Source: an uncultured Ruminococcus sp.
GTDB taxonomy: Bacteria > Bacillota > Clostridia > Oscillospirales > CAG-272
Assembly: GCA_900551005.1 (NCBI GenBank)
Contig: URUL01000025.1
Span: 1 to 22,582, forward strand
Length of the DNA: 22,582 nt
Reading direction: 5' to 3'
A program made the position numbers and the translations under genes. Position 1 is the stretch's first letter; every line of letters begins with the position of its first letter. The notes under the pieces are model-generated. The model had not been told where the DNA came from. It saw only the letters and a list, made by a program, of their open reading frames with translations, and searched no databases. This document shows positions 15,103 through 22,063 of this stretch, piece by piece.

Positions 15103-18100
15103 ATGATCTACGACAGCAACAGAAGAAAACCCGAGCTTGATAAAGAATTATTCAAAAATCCTACCGCAGAATACCGCGGAGCACCGTTCTGGGCTTGGAA
15201 CTGCGACCTTGAGAAGAATGAATTGCTCCGTCAGATAGACATTTTCAAGGAAATGGGGCTTGGCGGCTTCCATATGCACTGCCGTGACGGTATGTCCACC
15301 GAGTATTTGTCCGAAGACTTTATGGACCTTGTCAAGTCTTGTACAAAACACGCAAAAGAAAACGAAATGCTTGCTTGGCTCTACGACGAGGATAAGTGGC
15401 CCTCGGGATTTGCGGGCGGCTACGTTACAAAGGACGAAGAATTCCGTCAGAGATATATCACATTCTCTTGTGACCCCGATTACAATGTCCGTCCCAATAC
15501 AAAGATTCTCGCACGCTTTGACGTAGTGCTCGGCGAGGATAAGTGCCTCCGATCATATAAAAAGGTAAACGAGGGCGACGCAGTTGAGGGGACTCTCTGG
15601 ACTGTTTACCGCGAAATCGCCGGCAATAGTCCTTGGTTCAACAATCAGTCCTACGTCGACATTCTTAACAAAAAGGCTATCGAAAGATTCATCGAAATAA
15701 CTCATGAAAAATATTACGACACCGTCGGAGACGAATTCGGCAAGACGGTTCCCGCCATCTTCACGGATGAGCCTCAGTTTATCCGTAAGGGTACTCTCGG
15801 CTTTGCCGACAGCCATCAGAACGTAAATCTCCCTTGGACAGACGACTTTGAGGATACATTCAAGGCAACGTACGGCGATTCTGTTGTCGATCACCTGCCG
15901 GAGCTTCTCTGGGATCTTCCTGACGGTAAGGTATCGCTGATAAGATATCACTATCATGATCACGTTGCCGAAAGACTTGCTTCCGCCTTTGCGGACACCT
16001 GCGGAAAATGGTGTCGTGAGCATGGAATCGAGCTGACGGGACACATGATGAATGAGGGGTATCTGCTTTCTCAAACCACATCTCTCGGTGACTGTATGCG
16101 CTCATACCGTTCCTTCGGGATCCCCGGAATCGATATGCTCTGCGCTGAGTTTGAATTCAATACCGCAAAGCAGTGCCAATCTGCAGTTCACCAATACGGC
16201 AGACCCGGTATGGTAAGCGAGCTTTACGGTGTTACAGGCTGGGATTTTGATTTCCGCGGTCACAAGCTTCACGGTGACTGGCAGGCGGCTCTCGGAGTTA
16301 CCGTCCGCGTTCATCATCTCTCTTGGGTATCTATGAAGGGTACTGCAAAGCGCGACTTCCCTGCTTCCATATCCTATCAGTCTCCCTGGTATAAGGAATA
16401 CAGATACGTTGAAGATCACTTCGGCAGAGTCAATACCGCTCTTACCAGAGGCAAGCCTTTGGTTAAGATTGCAGTCATCCACCCAGTTGAAAGCTATTGG
16501 ATTCACTTCGGTCCCAATGAGCAGACTGCTCTCGTGCGTGAAAAGCTTGAAGAAAACTTTATGAACGTGTCACAGTGGCTCCTCCGCGGCGATATAGACT
16601 TCGACTACATTTGCGAATCCCTCCTTCCCGAACAGTGTGAAAAGGGCGGCGCTCCTCTCAAGGTCGGTGAAATGGCATACGATGTTATTATCGTTCCCGA
16701 ATGTGAAACTCTGCGGTCCACCACACTCGAACGCCTTGAAGCATTCCATGCGGCAGGAGGCAAGCTTGTATTTATGGGCGACGCTCCCAAGTACGAGGAT
16801 GCAAAACCGTCAGATCGCGGCCTGAAGCTCTATAACGTTTCCAAAAAGATCGGCTTCAGCAGGGGCGCACTTCTTGACGAGCTTTACGAGGACAGAACCA
16901 TTGAAATCCGAGACTCCAACGGCTCTTATACAAGCAACCTTATCCATCAGATAAGACGTGATGAAAAAGGTCTGTGGCTCTTCATATCTCACTGCGACGA
17001 GCCATATAATAAGGATATTTCGAACAGCCAAAGCATACATATTTATATCAAGGGAAAATATAAGCCTCAGCTCTGGGATACAATTACCGGCGAGATAAAG
17101 CCTATCTGTCACAATAGCTGCGGCGGAAAGACACATCTGGCTCTCACCCTATACGACTACGATTCCGCACTTATCTTCTTGGAAGACACCGACGAGGACA
17201 GTAGCTTTGAGCCTGCTCCCACAGCCGCACCCACACAGGTAGGTAACATCCCCATGACCGTTGATTACACCCTCTCCGAGCCTAATGTTCTTCTTCTCGA
17301 TATGGCTAAATACTCCCTTGACGGCGAAGCGCTTTCGGAGAATACAGAGGAGATCCTCCGCATTGACGAGGAGATCCGTCGCCGTCTCGCTTACCCTGCC
17401 GGTAAGGCGCAGCCTTGGGTAATTGAGAAAAAGCCTGCGGAACATACGGTAACTCTTGAATTCATCATCCATAGTGAAATAGATTACCCGAACCCCTACC
17501 TTGCCCTTGAAGAAGCCGACATTTCCACTATTAATTGGAACGGAAAACCTGTGGATAACTATGCAGACGGCTACTACACCGATCGTTCTATCCAAAAAGT
17601 TGCTCTCCCTGCTCTTAATAAAGGTGACAATGTCCTCCGTGTAACTATACCCTTCGGTGAGAGATCAAACTGCGAGGCAATGTATCTCTTGGGTAACTTC
17701 GGCGTTAAGATTGCAGGAAGACTGCTTACTGTAACCGCTCTTCCCGAAAAGCTTGGTTTCAGCGACCTCTGCTATCAGGGACTTCCCTTCTATGGCGGTG
17801 TTGTATCCTACAAGCTGCCCGTTGAGTGTGACAGCGAGTGGGATGCCATCATCAAAATTCCCCACTACACCGCAGCAGTCAACACAGTTGAGGTTGACGG
17901 AGAGAAAAAGGCGGTTATAGCCTATCCTCCTTATGCCGCTGACATTGGAAAGCTTGCTCCCGGTAAGCATACCATAACAGTCAACACCTACATTTCTCGT
18001 CGCAACTGCTTCGGAGCTTTGCATAACGCCGACGAAAAGTTCCATTGGCAAGGTCCCAGAGCGTGGGTAACGAGAGATAGCTATTGGACATATGAGTACA

Positions 18101-18150
18101 GACTTCGCCGCACCGGCGTTCTCACCACTCCTTTAATATTAAAGAAGTAA
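15103..18150 (+). CDS. GH106-like glycoside hydrolase (alpha-L-rhamnosidase-type)
   Basis: A 1015-residue protein with an N-terminal catalytic TIM-barrel-like part and a C-terminal beta-sandwich galactose-binding-like part. Family signatures seen are PFWAWN (28-33), GLGGFHMHCRDGMSTEYLS (52-70), LYDEDKWPSGFAGG (93-106), FTDEPQF (Glu223) and SELYGVTGWDF (Glu373). The two Glu residues are candidate acid/base and related active-site residues by motif position; I have not aligned them to a characterised enzyme. GH106 enzymes release alpha-L-rhamnose from plant and bacterial polysaccharides. There is no signal peptide, so this copy should be cytoplasmic, acting on imported oligosaccharides. Length fits the family. 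It is a single-gene unit with its own strong promoter and terminator, divergent from oppA. The exact sugar specificity is uncertain. Confidence 0.82.
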   Translation: MIYDSNRRKPELDKELFKNPTAEYRGAPFWAWNCDLEKNELLRQIDIFKEMGLGGFHMHCRDGMSTEYLSEDFMDLVKSCTKHAKENEMLAWLYDEDKWPSGFAGGYVTKDEEFRQRYITFSCDPDYNVRPNTKILARFDVVLGEDKCLRSYKKVNEGDAVEGTLWTVYREIAGNSPWFNNQSYVDILNKKAIERFIEITHEKYYDTVGDEFGKTVPAIFTDEPQFIRKGTLGFADSHQNVNLPWTDDFEDTFKATYGDSVVDHLPELLWDLPDGKVSLIRYHYHDHVAERLASAFADTCGKWCREHGIELTGHMMNEGYLLSQTTSLGDCMRSYRSFGIPGIDMLCAEFEFNTAKQCQSAVHQYGRPGMVSELYGVTGWDFDFRGHKLHGDWQAALGVTVRVHHLSWVSMKGTAKRDFPASISYQSPWYKEYRYVEDHFGRVNTALTRGKPLVKIAVIHPVESYWIHFGPNEQTALVREKLEENFMNVSQWLLRGDIDFDYICESLLPEQCEKGGAPLKVGEMAYDVIIVPECETLRSTTLERLEAFHAAGGKLVFMGDAPKYEDAKPSDRGLKLYNVSKKIGFSRGALLDELYEDRTIEIRDSNGSYTSNLIHQIRRDEKGLWLFISHCDEPYNKDISNSQSIHIYIKGKYKPQLWDTITGEIKPICHNSCGGKTHLALTLYDYDSALIFLEDTDEDSSFEPAPTAAPTQVGNIPMTVDYTLSEPNVLLLDMAKYSLDGEALSENTEEILRIDEEIRRRLAYPAGKAQPWVIEKKPAEHTVTLEFIIHSEIDYPNPYLALEEADISTINWNGKPVDNYADGYYTDRSIQKVALPALNKGDNVLRVTIPFGERSNCEAMYLLGNFGVKIAGRLLTVTALPEKLGFSDLCYQGLPFYGGVVSYKLPVECDSEWDAIIKIPHYTAAVNTVEVDGEKKAVIAYPPYAADIGKLAPGKHTITVNTYISRRNCFGALHNADEKFHWQGPRAWVTRDSYWTYEYRLRRTGVLTTPLILKK

Positions 18151-18208
18151 TTGAATAAAATATATAAGAACGGCTCGCAATGGAGCGGTGACTTAAGAAA
18201 ATATGGAT

Positions 18209-18255
18209 GCAAAAGACGGTTTAGCTTGACGGCTATGCCGTCTTTTGCTGTTTTT
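18209..18255 (+). terminator. hairpin terminator after the GH106-like gene
   Basis: GCAAAAGACGG (18209-18219) pairs perfectly with CCGTCTTTTGC (18238-18248) around an 18-base loop and is followed by TGTTTTTG. It overlaps the end of the recombinase-like scrap on the other strand and may have arrived with it. Confidence 0.7.
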
Positions 18256-18417
18256 GAGTTGTATTGAGGGCTTCTTCCATAGCCCGTGTGAAATCAAATG
18301 CACCGATGAAGTGATAGACAAGATGCTCTCCCTTGTCTTGAATTTCTTGTCTGCATGGGACACTTCGATGTGGTCAATGAACTTATCATTTGGGAAACCG
18401 AGTTTCGAATTTGTCAT
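18233..18417 (-). pseudogene. frameshifted scrap resembling a serine recombinase C-terminus
   Basis: On the minus strand, one frame reads GFPNDKFIDHIEVSHADKK from about 18400. After a one-base shift a second frame reads EIQDKGEHLVYHFIGAFDF, then TRAMEEALNTTQKQQKTA, and stops at TAG (18235-18233). The joined pattern, 'FI..IEV' then 'YHFIG', resembles the end of large serine recombinases of the DUF4368 type carried by clostridial mobile elements. Only about 55 codons remain, with no catalytic domain nearby. It lies between two terminators, a neutral landing site. The assignment rests on resemblance and a single inferred frameshift, so it is tentative. Confidence 0.4.
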
Positions 18418-18440
18418 TTTTGAGGACGATCCGAGACAAA

Positions 18441-18472
18441 AAAACGGAGAAATCTTTCGAAATCTCCGTTTT
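18441..18472 (-). terminator. terminator of the O2-defence operon
   Basis: AAAACGGAGA (18441-18450) pairs with TCTCCGTTTT (18463-18472). On the minus strand the hairpin is followed by TTTTTTTG, a strong T-run, about 65 bases beyond the ferritin stop. The other strand also shows TTTTCTTCTTTC, so it may act both ways. Confidence 0.8.
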
Positions 18473-18537
18473 CTTCTTTCAGTCCTTCAACTCCATACTT
18501 GCTTATCAAAACATAGCATGTAGTGTCATTCCGTTAA

Positions 18538-19047
18538 TTATAATACAAGCGACGGTGCGGAATATACTCTTGCCGCAAGTTCCTGGTTGAGCATATACAG
18601 ACTCTTGGGATCTGAACCGAAAAGCTCCATTTTGGATATCAAATCATTGGCATTGGTCTCCTCTTCGCCCTGCTCCTTTACGAACCAGTCAAGAAACTGC
18701 ATAGTGCGGAAATCCTTTGCTTCGTATGCCTCGGCGTAGATATTGTGGATCAGCGAGGTGACATACTTCTCGTGCTCAAGTCCCGCCTTCAAGACGTCCA
18801 TATGGCAAGAGAAAGCATTGTCGGGCTTGTCGATAGCTTCAAGCGTCACCTTCTGATTTTCATTCTGCAGGTACTGATAAAAGAGCATTGCATGGTCGCG
18901 CTCTTCCTGCGCCTGAATCTTATACCAGTTGGCAAAGCCGTCAAGACCTGCATCCTCAAAATAATTCGAGAAATCGAGGTAGAGATATGCGGAATAGAAT
19001 TCTTTGTTGATCTGCTGATTTAACAGCTCATGTACTTTTGCGTTCAT
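18538..19047 (-). CDS. ftnA: non-haem ferritin
   Basis: A 169-residue iron-storage protein, a standard length for bacterial FtnA. The ferroxidase ligands are all present: Glu16, Glu49 and His52 (QAQEERDHAM), Glu93 (GLEHEKY), Gln126 and Glu129 (KEQGEEE). Ferritins form 24-subunit cytoplasmic shells that oxidise Fe(II) with O2 or H2O2 and store it as mineral, which limits Fenton chemistry. The ribosome site GGAGG lies 8-9 bases before ATG. It is the last gene of the O2-defence operon, 33 bases after desulfoferrodoxin and before a strong terminator, so it probably shares the operon's control. Confidence 0.95.
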   Translation of the reverse strand: MNAKVHELLNQQINKEFYSAYLYLDFSNYFEDAGLDGFANWYKIQAQEERDHAMLFYQYLQNENQKVTLEAIDKPDNAFSCHMDVLKAGLEHEKYVTSLIHNIYAEAYEAKDFRTMQFLDWFVKEQGEEETNANDLISKMELFGSDPKSLYMLNQELAARVYSAPSLVL

Positions 19048-19080
19048 TTTAATTTTCCTCCATGTTGATTTTTCTCTATG

Positions 19081-19464
19081 TTAAATTTCCGATTTCCACA
19101 AGCCGTGGAGATTGCAATATGCATATGCGGCAACGGGCTTTTCATCAGCGAGAGCAAATGTCACTTCAGGCGCTTTGCCCACTTCAAGGCACTTGCGCTG
19201 ACCGCCCTTGGTGGTTTGTAGATATACCCACAGGATGCTATGCTCCTCGACCATGGGGTGCTCCACTGAGCCGATGACGACCTTTACGTTGTTTCCTTCA
19301 ACGGTGACTACGGGAATGTGCTTTTCGTGGCTTGCCTCAACCGTTCCGGGTTCAAGCTTTGTCATTTTCTGCCCGCAACACATCATAGGTACCCCTGCAT
19401 CGTGAATCATACCGATAAGGTTGCCGCAATGTTCGCAAATATAGAATTTAATGTTGTCATACAT
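19081..19464 (-). CDS. dfx: desulfoferrodoxin (superoxide reductase, class I)
   Basis: A 127-residue two-domain protein. Center I, a desulforedoxin-type Fe(Cys)4 site, has Cys10, Cys13, Cys29 and Cys30. Center II, the catalytic square-pyramidal site, has His49, His69, His75, Cys117 and His120, with the conserved Glu47-Lys48 pair beside it (EKH). All match the class I pattern. The enzyme reduces superoxide to H2O2 without making O2, using electrons from rubredoxin-type donors. AGGGAGG lies about 10 bases before ATG. It follows rubrerythrin by 20 bases, which can remove the peroxide it makes. The rubredoxin-like donors that would be expected nearby are the damaged genes upstream. Confidence 0.96.
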   Translation of the reverse strand: MYDNIKFYICEHCGNLIGMIHDAGVPMMCCGQKMTKLEPGTVEASHEKHIPVVTVEGNNVKVVIGSVEHPMVEEHSILWVYLQTTKGGQRKCLEVGKAPEVTFALADEKPVAAYAYCNLHGLWKSEI

Positions 19465-19484
19465 ATGGATTGTTCCTCCCTAAA

Positions 19485-20138
19485 TCAATAGTTTTCTTTT
19501 CTGACTTCAAAATAAGCCTGCGGGTGGTTGCAAACGGGGCAGACATCGGGAGCCTTGGTGCCGACAACGATGTGTCCGCAGTTGCGGCATTCCCAAATGG
19601 TTACGCCAGACTTTTCAAATACCGCTTTCGTCTCGACATTCTTGAGAAGTGCGCGGTATCTTTCCTCATGCGCCTTTTCGATAGCGGCAACTCCGCGGAA
19701 CTGTGCGGCAAGAGCGGTAAAGCCTTCTTCTTCTGCCTCACGAGCCATTCTCTCGTACATGTCGGTCCACTCTGCGTTCTCACCCTCCGCGGCATGGAGC
19801 AGGTTTTCCGCCGTGTCGCCAAGCTCACCCAGAGCCTTGAACCACAGCTTTGCGTGTTCCTTTTCATTCTCTGCGGTCTGAAGGAAAAGTGCGGCGATCT
19901 GCTCGTATCCTGCCTTCTTTGCTACGCTTGCGAAGTATGTATACTTGTTTCTTGCCTGAGATTCGCCGGCAAATGCTTCCCATAGATTCTTTTCGGTCTT
20001 TGTGCCTGCGTAAGGATTCTTGGGAGCTTCTTCGATCTTGACGAACTTCTCTTTGGGTTGCTTGCAGACGGGACACTTTTCGGGTGCTTCGTCTCCTTCG
20101 TGAACATAACCGCAAACGCTGCATTTCCATTTAGCCAT
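19485..20138 (-). CDS. rbr: rubrerythrin with rubredoxin domains at both ends (peroxide reductase)
   Basis: A 217-residue protein with three parts. An N-terminal rubredoxin site has Cys6, Cys9, Cys22 and Cys25. A ferritin-like diiron domain has Glu59, Glu92, His95, Glu120, Glu123, Glu154 and His157. A C-terminal rubredoxin site has Cys184, Cys187, Cys200 and Cys203. Classical rubrerythrins carry only the C-terminal site and reverse rubrerythrins only the N-terminal one. The family reduces H2O2 to water in the cytoplasm of anaerobes. I chose ATG at 20138 because AAAGAGGT precedes it and the rubredoxin site begins at once. The frame is open a further 60 codons upstream, into the C-terminal part of the damaged 4Fe-4S gene, so a longer product is conceivable. 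Ends in TGA. Confidence 0.93.
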   Translation of the reverse strand: MAKWKCSVCGYVHEGDEAPEKCPVCKQPKEKFVKIEEAPKNPYAGTKTEKNLWEAFAGESQARNKYTYFASVAKKAGYEQIAALFLQTAENEKEHAKLWFKALGELGDTAENLLHAAEGENAEWTDMYERMAREAEEEGFTALAAQFRGVAAIEKAHEERYRALLKNVETKAVFEKSGVTIWECRNCGHIVVGTKAPDVCPVCNHPQAYFEVRKENY

Positions 20139-20633
20139 TGTTTTTACCTCTTTCTTTTCTGTATTTTCATAAAATTTTATGGTTGTAAGTAATGAGTCCA
20201 CCACATCGGCGGGAATATCGGGATAGGTTTTAATGAATTCAAAAAATTCTTTGCTATTTTCGCTTTGTGGAAGCATAAAGCCCGCCTCACGGCACATGTC
20301 CTCTGCCATCAGCCTTGACTATTTTGCAACTGCCTTTGACAGAATATCAGGCAACTGTGAAGCGATATTTTCTGCTTCCGCCTTGCTCTGGACAAACGCA
20401 CGTAACGCCTCCTCGACTACCTTGTCCTCTTTCGGCTGCTGAGGGGGAATCTCTTGCGGCATCATGGAGATCGAACTAGAGGGGCAGTCATCTGCACACG
20501 CACCGCAACCGATGAATTTATTCACATCAATAATGCTGTTCTCCGTATCGGTGGCACCTGACGGACAAACATAGAGGCAAAGGCAATCCTTGGTGCAAAG
20601 TCTCAAATTTCTTACAGCATATTTTTCAGTCAT
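20139..20633 (-). pseudogene. 2[4Fe-4S] ferredoxin-like protein, interrupted by in-frame TAG
   Basis: The first 104 codons encode MTEKYAVRNLRL, then Cys13, 17, 19 and 23 (CTKDCLCLYVCP), and a second cluster motif that should be C-x2-C-x2-C-x3-C. Its first Cys is Phe40 (NKFIGCGACADDCP). Reading stops at TAG (20321-20319). In the same frame directly after it come SRLMAEDMCREAGFMLPQ and about 40 more codons with no stop, running into rubrerythrin. From memory, clostridial relatives continue with an R-L-x-A-E-D-x-x-R-E-A-G-[YF]-M-L-P-Q segment here, so the TAG looks like a nonsense mutation in a longer gene. The start overlaps the previous gene's stop (TAATG). It would have carried electrons to the O2-defence enzymes. 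A truncated 104-residue product may still be made. Confidence 0.7.
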
Positions 20634-21072
20634 TATTCCGCACCCCCTTCGACCTTTTCAAACTTCCACGACGGCACCTTACATACCGGGCACATTGCGG
20701 GCGGTTCATCGTCTAAAAAAACAAATCCGCAGATTGTGCAGACATACACGCCTGTGCCCTCAAGCATCTTTTCTCACTCCATCTGATAGCGAGCAAGAAG
20801 GGACTGCAACATCCGTGTTAGTTTTCAGCCCACACCTGACAGCGAAGTGCACCCCTGTCGGGTTGTTCGCTTGCCACGGCATTCCCGTAAGGAAAACCTA
20901 CCGAGAGGTCTTTGTCAAGCAGTTCAAGAAGTTTTTCGGTGCTGACTTCACCGGCAGGCTCTGCCCCCGAACGGAAGAACTCCGCAAGCTTTCTGAAGTT
21001 CTCGCTTTCTTTCGGCACATACTGCTTTTCACAGCCTCTTGCGAGGTTAGAGCAGATAATGATCATTTCCAT
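20633..21072 (-). pseudogene. protein with C-terminal rubredoxin-like domain, split by a frameshift and a TGA
   Basis: Three in-line pieces form one 146-codon protein. Piece 1 (21072-20818, 84 residues) runs from MEMIIICSNLARGCEKQY to GALRCQVWAEN, then TAA. Adding one base (AAC-G-TAACACGG) restores N-V-T-R, and the next frame continues MLQSLLARYQME (20812-20777). It then meets TGA (20776-20774), a one-base change from GGA. Piece 3 in the same frame, EK then MLEGTGVYVCTICGFVF and CPVCKVPSWKFEKV, is a rubredoxin-like Fe(Cys)4 domain ending at TAA 20635-20633. Piece 3 alone (ATG 20767, GGAGTGAG upstream) could still make a 44-residue rubredoxin-like protein. The start of piece 1 may instead be ATG 21066, which overlaps the preceding TGA as ATGA. 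The repair is my inference; the open pieces are seen directly. Confidence 0.7.
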
Positions 21073-21191
21073 GGGGAGAGTCCTTTTTCGGTATGCGGCT
21101 TCTCGAGGTTGCTTTCCGTACTGTCGGCAGCGTCCTCTTTCAATTTGAACGCGTCCTTGCCTGAACCGCAAATCGGGCGCTTTAAATCATC
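21063..21191 (-). pseudogene. rubredoxin-like gene remnant lacking a usable start and one Cys
   Basis: The minus-strand frame from 21191 reads DDLKRPICGSGKDAFKLK, then an acidic tail to SPWK, and stops at TGA 21065-21063, overlapping the ATG of the next gene. DDLK-x-PICGSGKDAF resembles the second half of rubredoxins (typically DW-x-CP-x-CG-x-GKD-x-F), but the first Cys is Arg (CGC for TGC). No ATG, GTG or TTG exists in this frame. A good AAGGAGG ribosome site at about 21198-21204 leads to ATG-ATT-TAA (21190-21182), a two-codon frame. Loss of one base from ATGGATTTAAAG would explain this. Alternatively the first half of a rubredoxin gene has been deleted. Confidence 0.5.
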
Positions 21192-21239
21192 GGTTCGCCT
21201 CCTTTTTATATTTCATATCACATACAGAAGTATTATTCC

Positions 21240-21252
21240 GTGATATTATCAC
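21240..21252. promoter_or_regulatory. 13-bp palindrome, candidate operator for the O2-defence operon
   Basis: GTGATA-T-TATCAC is a perfect inverted repeat one base beyond the DUF134-NifX stop and about 50 bases before the first remnant of the operon. On the minus strand a second TGTGATA half-site lies near 21210-21216, and a possible -10 (GGAATAATAC) follows the palindrome. TGTGA...TCAC resembles Crp/Fnr-family sites, and such a regulator is encoded at the right end of the window. I found no convincing -35. Confidence 0.45.
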
Positions 21253-21253
21253 A

Positions 21254-22039
21254 TTAACGGTTACCGCAATTTCCTTTTCCGCAGCCGTGGCTTTTGCAAG
21301 CATGAGACTCATCACTGCGTTCATGATCGTGGTGATTGCACTTTACATCGGGATCATAACTTAGGTTGTCGGCAAGGTATGCGTCAACTGCCGCATCAGC
21401 GTTGCCGGAAACACCGCCAAACAGCTTGATACCACATTCGGCAAGTGCCATCTGTGCACCGCCTCCGATACCGCCGCAGATCAGGATATCCGCATACAAA
21501 GAGTGGAGAATATCGGCAAGCGCGCCGTGTCCCTGACCGTTGGTGTCGATGATGCGGCTCTCCACCACCTTACCGTCTTGAACATCGTAAATCTTAAACT
21601 GCTCGGTATGTCCGAAGTGCTGATAAATGTCGCCATTTTCGTATGTTACTGCAATTCGCATGACATCTTCTCCTTTATCCATTTTATACTCCGCTTGAAA
21701 TTGTCGTTTGAGGCATGATTTTTGATAGCAAAATTCCAAATTCCCGTTACAGAGATAAAAATCGCCACCCTCTATTCTCAGAGAACGGCCGAGAACCAAG
21801 GCATCAGCTATTTTTCTTCTTGCCGTTTCGTAAATCTTTTGTACCGTCGTTCTTCCAACTCCGAGCTGTGTCCCGCAGTCTTCCTGACTGAGTCCTTCTT
21901 TGTCGATCAGGCGAATCGTCTCATATTCGTCTACTGTCAAAATGACGGGTTCACCCAAGGTCTCCCCCGTGGTAAAGAATTCGAGAGTCTCAGGAAAGCG
22001 GCACACTCTGCGACATTTTGTCGGTTTTGACAAGATCAT
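21254..22039 (-). CDS. DUF134 DNA-binding domain fused to NifX/dinitrogenase iron-molybdenum cofactor domain
   Basis: A 261-residue protein. ATG at 22039 is chosen because AAGGGAGGG directly precedes it, the predicted transcription start is about 22057, and DUF134 proteins begin close to their KCRRVC motif. Residues 1-105 are DUF134, with KPTKCRRVCRFP and a sigma-r4-like helix-turn-helix (LTVDEYETIRLIDKEGLSQE, then CGTQLGVGRTTVQKIYETAR). Residues 127-226 are a NifX/NifB-type domain (MRIAVTYENGDIYQHFGH, GADILICGGIGGGAQMAL-like, GIKLFGGVSG). The tail 234-261 is rich in Cys and His (NHHDHE, HACKSHGCGKGNC) and probably binds metal. The NifX-type domain binds metal-sulfur cofactors in nitrogen-fixing bacteria; here nitrogenase genes are not seen, so an iron-sulfur or metal-sensing regulatory role is more likely (inference). 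Confidence 0.88.
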   Translation of the reverse strand: MILSKPTKCRRVCRFPETLEFFTTGETLGEPVILTVDEYETIRLIDKEGLSQEDCGTQLGVGRTTVQKIYETARRKIADALVLGRSLRIEGGDFYLCNGNLEFCYQKSCLKRQFQAEYKMDKGEDVMRIAVTYENGDIYQHFGHTEQFKIYDVQDGKVVESRIIDTNGQGHGALADILHSLYADILICGGIGGGAQMALAECGIKLFGGVSGNADAAVDAYLADNLSYDPDVKCNHHDHERSDESHACKSHGCGKGNCGNR

Positions 22040-22063
22040 TCCCTCCCTTATCATTGTAACGAT

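Noticed and set aside
18245..18523. A 92-codon plus-strand frame over the recombinase-like scrap
   Set aside because: No ribosome site, it spans a terminator hairpin, and the minus strand gives the more convincing protein pattern.
20139..20309. A rubrerythrin start at ATG 20309
   Set aside because: The ribosome site there is poor and the extra residues match the C-terminal part of the 4Fe-4S gene, not rubrerythrin; ATG 20138 has AAAGAGGT upstream.
20139..21072. Genome-wide recoding of TAG or TGA as an amino acid to explain the internal stops
   Set aside because: TAG ends the DUF1854 gene (1179-1181) right at the next ribosome site, and TGA ends DUF3899, oppA and rubrerythrin. One lesion is also a frameshift, which recoding cannot explain.
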